A DNA stretch of 64,000 nt from Ollibium composti. GTDB taxonomy: Bacteria > Pseudomonadota > Alphaproteobacteria > Rhizobiales > Rhizobiaceae. The notes below the pieces were generated by a model. That model was not told the DNA's origin, searched no databases, and saw only the letters and a program-made list of their open reading frames with translations. Made by a program: the position numbers and the translations under genes. Below are positions 1 to 8,545 of this stretch, piece by piece (positions within the stretch are counted from its first letter, which is position 1; every line of letters begins with the position of its first letter). Location: positions 124,001-188,000 of the forward strand of contig NZ_SSNY01000011.1 of the NCBI RefSeq assembly GCF_004801285.1. The letters are read 5' to 3'.

Positions 1-123
1 GCGGATTATTATATCGATGCCGGTGAACACCTGCTTTCGCAGGCGGCCCGGGATCGGGCGCAGGCTCTCGCGACCATCGCGGTAAAGCGTCTCGCCATTG
101 TGAGAGATCTCGAGAGCGAATGA
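1..123 (+). CDS. C-terminal end of an unidentified protein (cut by window edge)
   Basis: Frame 1 is open from the first base to a TGA at 121-123 and encodes 40 residues beginning ADYYIDAGEHLL and ending VRDLESE. The composition (alternating charged and aliphatic residues) suggests a C-terminal helix. The family cannot be named from so short a tail. It is followed by a 224-bp gap that carries an NnrR-type box in front of pseudoazurin, so it is probably not part of the paz transcript. Confidence 0.5.
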   Translation, partial: ADYYIDAGEHLLSQAARDRAQALATIAVKRLAIVRDLESE

Positions 124-264
124 GCCGGAAGCCTCTATTCCGTCAACTATTCCACAATTAAACCCCGGAACGCGCGGCGCCAGCGTCCTGGGCTACCCGG
201 CGCCTATTGCGCGCATGAAGCGCCTTCGCTCCACCTTCCCGCAGGCGTGCCACGTCGCCCGTGT

Positions 265-278
265 TTGCGCTTAAGCAA
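265..278. promoter_or_regulatory. NnrR/FNR-type box upstream of pseudoazurin
   Basis: TTG-CGCTTAAG-CAA, a TTG-N8-CAA palindrome of the Crp/Fnr/NnrR class, centred about 76 bp upstream of the pseudoazurin start codon. The same arrangement occurs upstream of nirK, the 8284 gene and narK in this window, and an NnrR-like regulator is encoded at 5361-6065. NO-responsive activation by NnrR is an inference. Confidence 0.65.
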
Positions 279-347
279 AGTTGACCATGGATGTCCGCTA
301 TAGAAGCAGCGCAACAAACAATTGTTGCAACGCAGAAAGGCATGACA

Positions 348-791
348 ATGAGACATATAACCTTCATCGCAACGGCTGTGGCTGCCATGATGGCAACCGG
401 CGTCGCGAATGCGGCGGACCATCAGGTCCAACTTCTCAACAAGGGCGAACACGGCGTCATGGTTTTCGAGCCGAACTATATCGAAGCCGCTCCCGGCGAT
501 ACCGTGACGTTTGTCCCGACCGACAAAGGCCACGATGCCGCCAGCATCGACGGGATGGTCCCGGAGGGCGCACAGTCCTTCAAGGGCGAGATCAGCAAGC
601 CGATTACCGTCACGGTCGACAAGGAAGGCGTCTACGGCGTCAAATGCGTACCGCACTATGGTATGGGCATGGTGGCGCTGATTGTCGTCGGCAAACCGGT
701 GAACCTGGAGCAGGCAAAGACAGCCAAGCAGCCCGGCAAGGCGAAAAAAGTCATGGCCGAGCTTCTCGAAAAGGCTGCAGGCGGCCATTGA
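348..791 (+). CDS. paz: Pseudoazurin (periplasmic type 1 copper protein)
   Basis: Small blue copper protein that carries electrons, typically to the copper nitrite reductase NirK, in the periplasm. The 147-residue precursor has a Sec signal peptide (about residues 1-22, ending ANA before ADHQVQLL). Mature-domain copper ligands are visible: a His in TDKGHDA, then Cys, His and Met in the C-terminal loop CVPHYGMGM, with the Met eight residues after the Cys as in known pseudoazurins. I chose ATG 348 because AGAAAGG lies about 7 bases upstream and the signal peptide then begins correctly; the in-frame ATG at 342 and a start at 291 are less likely. An NnrR-type box precedes it, and nnrS follows on the same strand, so denitrification control is likely. 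Confidence 0.92.
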   Translation: MRHITFIATAVAAMMATGVANAADHQVQLLNKGEHGVMVFEPNYIEAAPGDTVTFVPTDKGHDAASIDGMVPEGAQSFKGEISKPITVTVDKEGVYGVKCVPHYGMGMVALIVVGKPVNLEQAKTAKQPGKAKKVMAELLEKAAGGH

Positions 792-877
792 TCTGTCGAT
801 CGTTCTGACAGAAGGCTGCTTCGACGTTGTCTGGGGCAGCCCCGTCTCCAACTCCCGATTTCTTGAATGAAGCTTGC

Positions 878-2110
878 ATGGCGATCCCGCGCACAAAGCC
901 AGGGAACTACCCGGCCATTCTTTCTTACGGCTTCCGGCCTTTTTTCCTGCTTGGCGCGCTTAACGCTGGCATAGCGATCTTGTTCTGGTTGCCCTTGTTC
1001 TATGGGCTCCTGGATACCGCAAGCCTGTTCGCGCCCGTCGACTGGCACATTCACGAGATGCTGTTCGGCTATATCGCCGCAGTAGTGACCGGCTTCCTGC
1101 TGACCGCGATCCCGAACTGGACGGGCCGCCTACCTGTGCAGGGCATGCCCCTGCTGGTGCTTGTGCTTCTGTGGCTTGCAGGACGCTTCGCCGTGTTCTT
1201 TTCGAGCTTGATCGGCTGGATTGCCGCGGCAGCGACGGACAGCGCCTTCTTGTTCGCCGTCGCTATGGCCGCAGCGGTGGAGATCGTGGCCGGCCGCAAC
1301 TGGCGCAACCTCAAGGTGTTAGCTCCCGTCAGTGTGCTGTTCGTTGCCAATCTACTCTTCCATCTGGAGGCGCATTTCAACGGGCTGTCCGATATCAGCC
1401 GGCGCCTCGGCATCGGCGCGGTGGTCCTCCTCATTATGATCATAGGCGGGCGTATCATTCCGAGCTTCACCCGAAACTGGCTCGTGCGGCGAAATCCAGG
1501 TCGGCTGCCTGTTCCAGTCGGGCGTTATGACACCGTCGTTATCGCGATCTCCGCTATCTCCCTGATCGCATGGACCGCTTTTCCCAATGGCGTGATTACC
1601 GGGGCAGCCTTGCTCACTTCCGCCCTGCTCAACGCCGTCCGCCTAGGCCGCTGGGCAGGCGATCGTACTTTGCGCGATCCGCTGGTGCTTATGCTGCATC
1701 TGGCCTATGTCTTCCTGCCTGTCGGACTTATTTTTGCCGGCTTAGCAACCATCTTGCCGTCAGTTCCACCCGCCGCCGGTTTGCACGCCTTCGGCGTTGG
1801 CGCGATCGGGTGCATGACGCTTGCGGTGATGATGCGCGCCACGCTTGGGCATACCGGGCGCGAACTGCGGGCAGGCGTGGATGGCTGTTCAGTCTTCGCA
1901 GCGGTCCTGCTCGCCGGCGTTCTGCGAGTGTGCGCTGCTTTTCACCCCGCACAGGAGATTTTGCTATACCTCTCCGCTGCCGCCTGGTCGGCAGGCTTCC
2001 TCGGATATGTTGCGCTTTTCGGCGGCATGCTGTTGCGGTCGAAAGTGCGCGTCGGAGAGGATGAAGGTCGCGATCTACTCGTGCGAATGGTCACGGGGAA
2101 GCGAAGTTGA
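878..2110 (+). CDS. nnrS: NnrS family membrane protein
   Basis: Polytopic inner-membrane protein of the NnrS family, which protects denitrifying cells from nitric oxide stress and is reported to bind heme and copper. About 410 residues with roughly twelve hydrophobic segments. The N-terminal half shows the family hallmark WHIHEMLFGY followed by TGFLLTAIPNWTGR; further His residues occur in HLEAHFNG and in ATLGHTGRE. ATG 878 (MAIPRTKPG) is preferred over an upstream TTG at 827, because family members begin just before the Y-x-x-GFRPFF segment. It lies 86 bp after paz and probably shares its promoter. No NO reductase gene (norCB) is seen in this window, so NO removal must be encoded elsewhere. 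Confidence 0.9.
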   Translation: MAIPRTKPGNYPAILSYGFRPFFLLGALNAGIAILFWLPLFYGLLDTASLFAPVDWHIHEMLFGYIAAVVTGFLLTAIPNWTGRLPVQGMPLLVLVLLWLAGRFAVFFSSLIGWIAAAATDSAFLFAVAMAAAVEIVAGRNWRNLKVLAPVSVLFVANLLFHLEAHFNGLSDISRRLGIGAVVLLIMIIGGRIIPSFTRNWLVRRNPGRLPVPVGRYDTVVIAISAISLIAWTAFPNGVITGAALLTSALLNAVRLGRWAGDRTLRDPLVLMLHLAYVFLPVGLIFAGLATILPSVPPAAGLHAFGVGAIGCMTLAVMMRATLGHTGRELRAGVDGCSVFAAVLLAGVLRVCAAFHPAQEILLYLSAAAWSAGFLGYVALFGGMLLRSKVRVGEDEGRDLLVRMVTGKRS

Positions 2111-2142
2111 AATCACCCAATCGTCCAATATGGGCGTTGTGT

Positions 2143-2196
2143 GGCAACTGTTGGAGCCGGGCGCACGACTTGTCGTGTCATCGGCTCCACGTTGCC
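2143..2196. repeat. Long nested hairpin downstream of nnrS
   Basis: Three nested inverted repeats fit one stem: GGCAAC (2143-2148) with GTTGCC (2191-2196), TGGAGCCG (2152-2159) with CGGCTCCA (2182-2189), and CACGAC (2164-2169) with GTCGTG (2172-2177) around a 2-base loop. It begins 33 bp after the nnrS stop. There is no T-run, so it is not a canonical intrinsic terminator. It could stabilise the mRNA 3' end, act as a factor-dependent terminator, or be a remnant of a small mobile repeat. Confidence 0.6.
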
Positions 2197-2282
2197 CGGC
2201 GGACATCTGCTGGGAAGGGTGTGTAGTCGCGCGAGCGGATAGCCGTTCCCATCGAGGCGATTTCCGAGATCACGGTTCCTGA

Positions 2283-2949
2283 ATGAATCTACCTACAGCA
2301 GTGATGGACCTGGCACACCGGCTCGGCGCCAGCCCAGAATTCTGCATCGCGGTCCGACTGACGCAATCCGGAACCATGCAGGATAAATCCGAAGCACGCA
2401 CAATGCATTTTTCGGCGGTCCAAAGGATTCTGCTGCAGCGTCCGGAATTCGAATGGACCGCCGGAACCGTTCCGGCCTTATTTCCGTGACGGATGCTCTG
2501 AAAGGAGGAGAACCGCATTTGGCGGTCAAAGCCCTCGGATGGATTCCCGTTGCGAGCGCTCCGCCCGACCCGCAAGTGGTGAAGGGCGAAATGATGCGAT
2601 ACCTGGCGGAACTTGCTTGGGCGCCGGACGCCATCCTGCAGAACCCGTATCTAGTTTGGCGAGTTCTTGACCAAGATAGGCTTTCCGTCTCTCTCGACTC
2701 AGGGTCGGCCCGTGCCGAGATTGAAATCGGCCTTGACCGCGAAGGCAGGATCTTTTCGGTTTTCGCGCCGGATCGCCCTCGCAAAGAAGGTGTCGCTTCG
2801 TCGAACGACCTTGGAGCGGCCGATTTTCCAACTACAGAAGACATGCGGGCCGATGGTTACCCTTCTCGGGCGAAGTGGGCTGGGAGTTGCACGGAGAAGA
2901 ATTCATCGCCTGGCGCGGAGAACTGACGAGTTGGTCATTCGAACGGTGA
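2283..2949 (+). pseudogene. DUF6544-like gene broken by two frameshifts
   Basis: Three reading frames in sequence give one continuous DUF6544-like protein. Frame one (2283-about 2460) gives VRLTQSGTMQD and LLQRPEFEWTA. Frame two (about 2455-2795) gives GEMMRYLAELAWAPDAIL and GRIFSVFAPDRPRK. Frame three (about 2800-2949) gives PWSGRFSNYRRHAGRWLPF and GEVGWELHGEEFIAWRGEL, ending at TGA 2947-2949. The family's usual order (MRYLAE, then PW-x-G-x-F-x-x-Y, then GEV-x-W) is kept, so two indels near 2460 and 2795 best explain the break. The function of the family is unknown to me. It lies between nnrS and the convergent nirV. Confidence 0.6.
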
Positions 2950-3061
2950 GCCTGACTGTAGAGCCACGGTAGTCGGCAATTTTCTGGGCGGAGCTCAACG
3001 TCGATTCAGACACCGTCGACGATAGAGACTGCGCGTGCAAGGACACGCTATCCTCTAGAGC

Positions 3062-3937
3062 TCAGCCTGCGCGCTTTGCTCGCAGCCATTTCAGCACGGC
3101 CACCGACGAAGGCGAATCGCGCACCAAGCGGATGCCGAGATTGTCTGGGGCCAGCCCGGCGGCACAACCACCGCTCTTGCCGTCGCGAATGAAGGTCGAC
3201 ATGTAGCCGCGGTGCCGGCCGTCTGCTACCCTCACGCCGCAATTCTCCACGCTCTGCTCGACAGTTGCGTCAGCCCTAAGGGCGGCGTTCACATAGCATG
3301 TCGACGTCCATTCCCAGACATTGCCGCCGATATCGAAGACGCCCTTGCTGTTGGCGCCGAAATGGCCTCGCGGCTTCGGCTGCGGGTCGCGCTCGGCCTT
3401 GCCGGCGGCCTCGCTGCGGTAGCGTGCCAGCCAGCGGATGGCGGGATTGCCGTCGTCGGCGAGGCCGAGCGCGTCGTCATGCAGGCGCTCAGCGGCGGCG
3501 AAGCTCCATTCCTCGTCGGTCGGCAGACGCCATGACTCGCCGGTCCGGCGGGAGAGCCAGGCCGCGTAGGCTTCCGCGTCGCGATAGCTGACCCCGGTTA
3601 CCGGCGTGTCGCCCGTGGCATTGCCGTTCGCCGCTTCGCAGGCTCCGTCCGTGACGCAGCGCGCATAGTCGCCCGCACCGACCTGATACTTCATGACCTC
3701 GAAGCCGGCCTGGAAGCTGACAATGCGCGTCGGCGCATCGACCGGCCGGCCGGCCTGAAGATATTCACCTGGCAACCGGAAGGAAAACGTTCCCGGCACG
3801 ACGGTGACTGTCTCGACCGGCGCAAGCCTGGCCGCGACCGGCGCGCGACCGGAATGCTGTACGATCGAAAGCGTGGATGTGGCCGCGGCGAGTGCCGCCG
3901 CGACGAACGCGATGCTCGCCGGAACACGGGCTTTCAT
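3062..3937 (-). CDS. nirV: NirV, formylglycine-generating-enzyme-like protein
   Basis: 291-residue protein of the FGE-sulfatase (SUMF1-like) fold that commonly follows nirK in rhizobia and Rhodobacter; its biochemical role in nitrite reductase function is not established. A short N-terminal hydrophobic segment (about residues 5-25) suggests export or membrane anchoring. Fold hallmarks are present: PVTGVSYRDAEAYAAWLS, WRLPTDEEWSFAA, DIGGNVWEWTSTCYV, and a C-terminal NLGIRLVR. Start ATG 3937 lies 74 bp downstream of the nirK stop on the same strand, so it is co-transcribed. It ends convergently to the DUF6544 remnant. Confidence 0.9.
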   Translation of the reverse strand: MKARVPASIAFVAAALAAATSTLSIVQHSGRAPVAARLAPVETVTVVPGTFSFRLPGEYLQAGRPVDAPTRIVSFQAGFEVMKYQVGAGDYARCVTDGACEAANGNATGDTPVTGVSYRDAEAYAAWLSRRTGESWRLPTDEEWSFAAAERLHDDALGLADDGNPAIRWLARYRSEAAGKAERDPQPKPRGHFGANSKGVFDIGGNVWEWTSTCYVNAALRADATVEQSVENCGVRVADGRHRGYMSTFIRDGKSGGCAAGLAPDNLGIRLVRDSPSSVAVLKWLRAKRAG

Positions 3938-4011
3938 GATGATGTCCTTTCAAAGAAAAAGGCGGCCTGCCGAACGTGCGACAGGCCGCCCCGCTTTCCC
4001 CGCTGCTCCTG

Positions 4012-5130
4012 TCAGTAGCTGGCGATCGGTGCCGGCGCCCTGACCTGCGCCATGAGGTCGTCGTTCCACTTGCCTTCCACCATGATGTGGGCGGTGGCGC
4101 CGAGTTCGGCGGCCTCGATGAGGTTATGGTTCACGTAGGCGTAGATGCCCGGCTGCAGGAAGGTGTAGAGCGCCGCTCCCGCCGATCCGCCACGCACGAA
4201 CCAGGTTTCCAGATCCTTGGCCGGCGGGTTGGCGAACTTGCCCTGTTCCCACACATGGTCGCCGTGGCCGCCGATGATGTGCGGGCGCGTGTCGCGGTTG
4301 GCCTGCGAATGCACGAACAGCACCGTTTCGCCGACGCTGGCCTTCATCGCGTTGTCGCCGGTGAGCGCGCCGACCTTGCCGTTGAAGACGACGTGGGTGG
4401 GGATCAGCCCGCGCATCACCTTCAGCGTCTCGTCGTAGCTGTCGCCGAGGGAGTCGAACTTCTTGAACTTCCCGTTCTCGTCGCGGGGAATGTAGAACTC
4501 GTTCTCGCCGACATAATAGATGCGGTCGTACTTCAGCGGCTTGCCCGCCTCGTCCTTCAGGCCATCGCGAGGCAGCACCATCACCGTGCCGCTCATGCCC
4601 GACACAACATGCCATGGGATCATCCCCGCAGGCGCGCAATGATAGACGAAGGTGCCGGCTCTCGTCGCCTTGAAGCGGATCGTCGCCTGCTCGCCGGGGT
4701 TGACGTCCAGCAGCTTGGCGCCGCCGAGCGCGCCCGTGGCGGCGTGGAAGTCGACATTGTGCGGCATCTCGTTCGTTTCGGGGTTGACCAGCGTCAGTTC
4801 GAGGTAGTCGCCCTCGTGCACGACCATCATCGGTGCAGGGATCGATCCGTTGTAGGTCATGGCCTGCATCGTCGTGCCGTCATCGTCGATGACCATCGTC
4901 TGCTCCTTGACCGTCAACTGGAACTCGACGATCTTCGGGCCGCCAATGGCGACCTGCTGATGTTCATGAACGAAAGGCGGCGCGACCAGCGTGACCTTCT
5001 CGCGCGGCAGGGTTGAAATGTCTCCTGCCCGCACCTCTGCCAAAACCGGAGTTGCCGCCATGGCGGCGAACAAGGCGGCCGTCGCCGCCCCGGCGGCGGT
5101 GCCCAAGAGAGCTTCGCGTCTGGTCAACAT
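4012..5130 (-). CDS. nirK: Copper-containing nitrite reductase NirK
   Basis: Periplasmic enzyme reducing nitrite to nitric oxide, 372 residues, the usual class I length. The N-terminus [10 protein letters not shown] followed by an Ala-rich hydrophobic stretch is a Tat-type signal, cleaved near VLAEV. Two cupredoxin domains follow. Type 1 copper ligands appear as VYHCAPAG and PWHVVSGM (Cys, His, Met plus a His in HNVDFHAA); type 2 copper histidines appear in the same motifs and in [19 protein letters not shown] precedes ATG 5130 by about 8 bases. An NnrR-type box lies 69 bp upstream, nirV follows, and the divergent nnrR gene starts 230 bp away. Pseudoazurin in this window is the likely electron donor. 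Confidence 0.97.
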   Translation of the reverse strand: MLTRREALLGTAAGAATAALFAAMAATPVLAEVRAGDISTLPREKVTLVAPPFVHEHQQVAIGGPKIVEFQLTVKEQTMVIDDDGTTMQAMTYNGSIPAPMMVVHEGDYLELTLVNPETNEMPHNVDFHAATGALGGAKLLDVNPGEQATIRFKATRAGTFVYHCAPAGMIPWHVVSGMSGTVMVLPRDGLKDEAGKPLKYDRIYYVGENEFYIPRDENGKFKKFDSLGDSYDETLKVMRGLIPTHVVFNGKVGALTGDNAMKASVGETVLFVHSQANRDTRPHIIGGHGDHVWEQGKFANPPAKDLETWFVRGGSAGAALYTFLQPGIYAYVNHNLIEAAELGATAHIMVEGKWNDDLMAQVRAPAPIASY

Positions 5131-5198
5131 CTCAAATCTCCTTCGTGAAGTTGCCCGTTTCTATGGTCAGGAGAATAATTGTTGCAGCGCACTCTTCT

Positions 5199-5212
5199 TT
5201 GATGCGGCGCAA
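5199..5212. promoter_or_regulatory. NnrR/FNR-type box between nirK and nnrR
   Basis: TTG-ATGCGGCG-CAA, TTG-N8-CAA spacing, 69 bp upstream of the nirK start codon and about 149 bp upstream of the divergent nnrR start. The position suits activation of nirK; it could also feed back on nnrR. Confidence 0.6.
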
Positions 5213-5360
5213 AATACTTGCTCGATTCAATCGGAGAAATGGATGCGACGAGGACCCGCGCGGAAAACGCCGCAGCCCGGACCGCTTGCGGCGACCGGCG
5301 TGCGCATGACATGCTAGGCGAAAACTCGCAGACCAAATTACGGAAGAATCGGAACGCATA

Positions 5361-6065
5361 ATGAGTCGCCTCGATCGCTCACTGATCGCCCATATGGCGC
5401 CATTCGAGGGTTTGAACCCGACGGAACTCGACCGCATGATCGGTCAGGCGCGTGCGTTGCGCATCACAAAGGACCACGCGGTCTTCGACCAAGAACAAGA
5501 TGCGCATTCGTTCTTTCTTTTGTTGGACGGATATGTGCGCGTCATCAAGACCACGCCTGACGGCGAAGAAGTCACCGTGCGCTATATCAGCCCAGGCGAA
5601 CTGATGGGAATCGCGAGCGCGCTCGGGCGCACGACCTATCCGGCCAGCGCCATCGCCGTCGTTGATTGCGTGGTGCTTGCGTGGCCGAGTGGCATGTGGT
5701 CGGAATTTGCTTCGGCTTTCCCGAATTTCGGCGCCAACACTTACCGGACCGTCGGCAACAGGCTGCAGGATGCCCACGCGCGCGTGGTCGAGATGTCAAC
5801 GGAGCAGGTCGATCAGCGGGTTGCCCACGCCTTGCTCAAACTCGTGCGCCAGTCAGGCAAACGGACGGACGAGGGCCTTCTGATCGACTTTCCGCTTTCG
5901 CGGCAAGATATTGCGGAAATGACCGGCACGACCTTGCATACGGTCAGCCGCCTTCTCACGGCTTGGGAGGAACAGGGCCTGGTAAGAAGCGGACGTCAGA
6001 AGGTGACTGTTGTCGAGCCGCATCGGCTGCTCATGCTCGCTGAAGGCCGGACGGAGAAGACATAA
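5361..6065 (+). CDS. nnrR: Crp/Fnr-family regulator, NnrR-type
   Basis: Cytoplasmic transcription factor of 234 residues. An N-terminal cyclic-nucleotide-binding fold (about 10-130, with DGYVRVIKTTPDGEEVTVRYISPGE split over two strands) precedes a C-terminal winged helix with recognition region LSRQDIAEMTGTTLHTVSR. It lacks the N-terminal cysteine cluster of oxygen-sensing FNR, so it fits the NnrR/Nnr branch that activates nir and nor genes in response to nitric oxide. It is divergent from nirK, and four TTG-N8-CAA boxes in the window are plausible targets. Its 3' end overlaps the convergent DUF1858 gene by 35 bp. Confidence 0.88.
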   Translation: MSRLDRSLIAHMAPFEGLNPTELDRMIGQARALRITKDHAVFDQEQDAHSFFLLLDGYVRVIKTTPDGEEVTVRYISPGELMGIASALGRTTYPASAIAVVDCVVLAWPSGMWSEFASAFPNFGANTYRTVGNRLQDAHARVVEMSTEQVDQRVAHALLKLVRQSGKRTDEGLLIDFPLSRQDIAEMTGTTLHTVSRLLTAWEEQGLVRSGRQKVTVVEPHRLLMLAEGRTEKT

Positions 6066-6285
6066 CCGTCCTTGATTTCGTTTTGGAAGACACCGCTGCT
6101 TCCAGCGCATGGCGTAACGCCACCTCATCCAGTTCGTGCTCGCGCGCGGCCTCCGCAAGCGTATGAAAGGGGGCGATTGGACAGCCAACGCACAGCATGC
6201 CGTTGCGAAGGACTACACGGATGGTTGCCGGCCATCTGCGCATGATCTCGTCCATCGTCATATCTCGGTCAAAGAGGCTTCCCAT
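6031..6285 (-). CDS. DUF1858 domain-containing protein
   Basis: 84-residue soluble protein with the DUF1858 pattern: DMTMDEIMRRWPATIRVV, then GMLCVGCPIAPFHTLAEAA, including the C-x2-C motif typical of this small family, often linked to DUF2249 and hybrid-cluster or NO/redox genes. Start ATG 6285 (MGSLFDRD) is preferred over the longer frame from 6432 because the domain begins at once and AGGA lies upstream. It is the last gene of a minus-strand set with the DUF2249 protein and the 12-helix membrane protein. A redox or NO-repair accessory role is inferred from context. Confidence 0.8.
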   Translation of the reverse strand: MGSLFDRDMTMDEIMRRWPATIRVVLRNGMLCVGCPIAPFHTLAEAAREHELDEVALRHALEAAVSSKTKSRTVMSSPSGLQRA

Positions 6286-6374
6286 TTTCGCTATCCTGGT
6301 CAAAGCAATGCACACTTTAGCGAAGGGACGCAGAAGATCGTTGCGTATCGACAAACTCCGCAGGGAGATCCCGG

Positions 6375-6899
6375 TCAGCCTCGCCGTATCACAATTCGAT
6401 AGTGCCCTTCGGGATCGAAAGAGCCACGCCACAGATGACCACGCGACTCAAGTTCCTTGAACAAAAACAGCGGCTCGCGTGGCAGGAGCGCCGCCAGCGT
6501 CTGCCCAGGCGATAGAGTCTCGACGCCTTCGAGTGTCCTAACCATTGGTTCGGGCGGATCGAGATCGCAATTGTTAAGTTCTATGACGGGTTCAGGCCAA
6601 GCTTCGTCTGCCTTGTCGACCCTATTGTTTGCCGACTCGGCTTGTGAAGCCTCGCCGCCGGACTGACTTTCGGTCGGCGTGAAGATCACCTCCCAGTCGC
6701 CGTTGCCGATCTCGCGTGCCGTAGGCTCGAAACCACGGCTGCCGAGAACATGAAACAGCGGAATCGGCTTGAAGGTCGCCAGCAGTCGCAGGCTCTGGCC
6801 GGGAGCAAGCGCGTCCACCGCCTGCATGACGGCGAGGAAAGGCTCCCCGCCTTCCCGAAGGATCGGCCGGACGTCGAGTTCGTAGTGGGGTTGGGTCAT
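6375..6899 (-). CDS. Tandem DUF2249 protein
   Basis: About 174 residues with two copies of the DUF2249 (TusA-like fold) module. Repeat 1, about residues 5-75, has LDVRPILREGGEPF and LRLLATFKPIPLFHVLGSRGF. Repeat 2, about residues 105-174, has DLDPPEPMVRTLEGVETL and LFLFKELESRGHLW. A low-complexity acidic linker joins them. ATG 6899 follows GGAGACAG and is preferred to a GTG at 6926 that overlaps the upstream stop codon. Such proteins accompany denitrification and heme-copper oxidase genes; the mechanism is unknown. Confidence 0.8.
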   Translation of the reverse strand: MTQPHYELDVRPILREGGEPFLAVMQAVDALAPGQSLRLLATFKPIPLFHVLGSRGFEPTAREIGNGDWEVIFTPTESQSGGEASQAESANNRVDKADEAWPEPVIELNNCDLDPPEPMVRTLEGVETLSPGQTLAALLPREPLFLFKELESRGHLWRGSFDPEGHYRIVIRRG

Positions 6900-6925
6900 T
6901 GCTGTCTCCGGTTCGTCTGTCGTCA

Positions 6926-8284
6926 CTATGGACTGGGAAGGAAAAGGCGCGGCCGGGACGTCCCGTCGGGCAGGCGCTTGCCGTCCTCCACATTGTAGAG
7001 GCGGCGCGCCAGAACAAGCTCGACGACAATGGCCAGCGTCGCGAGCAGTGTCGCGCCGGCTGCGACACGGAATACGTCAGGCTGGTTGACGAGCAGGGCT
7101 CCCGTGCCGCTCAGCACGCCGAGGAAATAAAGCGCGAACCAGACGCGGTCTCGCCGCTCCACAACGAGATCCTGCACGCGCGGCGTCGGCTTTTTTCCCA
7201 TGACCGGACCGTAGCATTCCAGCCACGTCAGGAACGGCACGATTTTGTAGAGTTGCGAGAGACCGAGTCCGGACAGCCAGCCGAATGCGACGAGATAGAG
7301 AAGCGCACCGACGTGCTGACCCAACGTCCCGGTCGCAAGAAGCGCAAGCAGCAATAGCGCCGACAATATCAGAGCAAGCAAGGCGCCTTGGGCGGCACGG
7401 CTGTTCAATTCAATGACACGGCGCTTGCGATGACGATAGAAGAAGGCGAGATCTACACCGTAGAGGATAAGGGAGACCAATCCCAGCGTCGCGGCTAACC
7501 CGGTCGCCGTGTCGGGTGTCGCCATCAAGCCTGTCCCTTCCACCATGGCGACGATCGGCGAGGCCAAGGCGATCAGGACCAGGGCGGCGATCCCGCTCCA
7601 CCAGACCACCCGGCTGCTGGCGCGCTCTCCGTCCGGCGACAGCATGAACATGGGCAGCAGGCGATAGGAGACGCCGATCGCGGTGAATGTCAGCCATCCG
7701 CCAAGCCCGACCGCGATATGGACGGGGAGCGCGTGGGTCCGAAAGTCGAGCCCCGCCAGCGCAGGCAGGAAGCCCGAAAGCAGCAACGCAAAAAGCGCAC
7801 CGAGAGTCACGGTGACAAGCACGCAAGCCAGACCCGCGGCGACGAAACGCGCCGGAAGCGTCAGGTTCGCGCGCAGGAGCGTGCCGACGAGTACGCCGAC
7901 GACGAGCAGGAAACCCGCCGGCAGGAGCATGCCCGCGACGGCGAGCAGCGGAAGGTCGGTGTCGATCGTGCCCGCCAGTTGCAGGAACCCGGCCAGAAGG
8001 AAGGCGAGCCCGCTCAAAAGGCATATCAGCGCCGGCAGCACCAGCCGTCCCCCGCGTAGCGGCTGCGCAATCAGCACCGGCACGAACTGGAACAGCGCCC
8101 CGCACATCAAAAGGCTGAGCCACCCGATCGTGACCATGTGGACGAGGGTCAGCGTCTCGGGCGCCTCAGCCGGCACCGCGGGAAAGCCGTATCCGGCGAT
8201 CATCAGCACCTGGGCGCCGACAAGGAAGGCCAGGGCTGCTGTGAAATATGACATTGTCCAGCGCGATAGCGCGGTGCCCATCAT
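6926..8284 (-). CDS. Twelve-helix heme-copper-oxidase-like membrane protein
   Basis: 452-residue polytopic inner-membrane protein with about twelve hydrophobic segments. Conserved histidines sit in helix contexts: LTLVHMVTIGWLSLLMCG with QFVPVLIAQPLRG, and LPVHIAVGLGGWLTF with SYRLLPMFMLSPDGE. This resembles the small subunit-I-like proteins often annotated as cytochrome c oxidase subunit I or NnrS-like in denitrifiers. It lacks the full NorB/CcoN set of ligands as far as I can see, so catalytic NO or oxygen reduction should not be assumed. An NnrR-type box lies about 200 bp upstream, and DUF2249 and DUF1858 genes follow. Confidence 0.7.
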   Translation of the reverse strand: MMGTALSRWTMSYFTAALAFLVGAQVLMIAGYGFPAVPAEAPETLTLVHMVTIGWLSLLMCGALFQFVPVLIAQPLRGGRLVLPALICLLSGLAFLLAGFLQLAGTIDTDLPLLAVAGMLLPAGFLLVVGVLVGTLLRANLTLPARFVAAGLACVLVTVTLGALFALLLSGFLPALAGLDFRTHALPVHIAVGLGGWLTFTAIGVSYRLLPMFMLSPDGERASSRVVWWSGIAALVLIALASPIVAMVEGTGLMATPDTATGLAATLGLVSLILYGVDLAFFYRHRKRRVIELNSRAAQGALLALILSALLLLALLATGTLGQHVGALLYLVAFGWLSGLGLSQLYKIVPFLTWLECYGPVMGKKPTPRVQDLVVERRDRVWFALYFLGVLSGTGALLVNQPDVFRVAAGATLLATLAIVVELVLARRLYNVEDGKRLPDGTSRPRLFLPSP

Positions 8285-8486
8285 GGCCGTTTCCTCGCAT
8301 CGCCTTCCATGATGGATGGCGCGTCAAAACCATCGAGACGTCGCCATGGACGTTTCGGCGACCGGCCTGGTCGACGCCATTAGGCACAGGCCTTTACCGA
8401 CGAACGCCCGTGCTGAAGGATATTCGTTGAAGATATCCCATCGGGCTGGCTTGGCCCGAACTCTAGCCGCCTCACCTCGCTTGACT

Positions 8487-8500
8487 TTGTTTAAGCGCAA
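8487..8500. promoter_or_regulatory. NnrR/FNR-type box upstream of the 12-helix membrane protein operon
   Basis: TTG-TTTAAGCG-CAA. Its inner bases are nearly the reverse complement of the box upstream of paz. It lies about 200 bp upstream of ATG 8284 (minus strand) and downstream of the narI/parvulin end, so it most likely serves the 8284-6031 gene set. Confidence 0.55.
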
Positions 8501-8545
8501 ACTTCTTCACCAGCGAAGTGGTTTCCGTTCGCCGGTTTGCGGGCC

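Noticed and set aside
3976..5016. 346-codon plus-strand open frame
   Set aside because: It is antisense to nirK, whose copper ligands, signal peptide and ribosome site are clear; the composition is that of a GC-rich shadow frame.
5219..5231. TTG-CTCGATT-CAA near nirK as a second NnrR box
   Set aside because: The spacer is 7, not 8, and the half-sites do not pair; the box at 5199-5212 is better placed.
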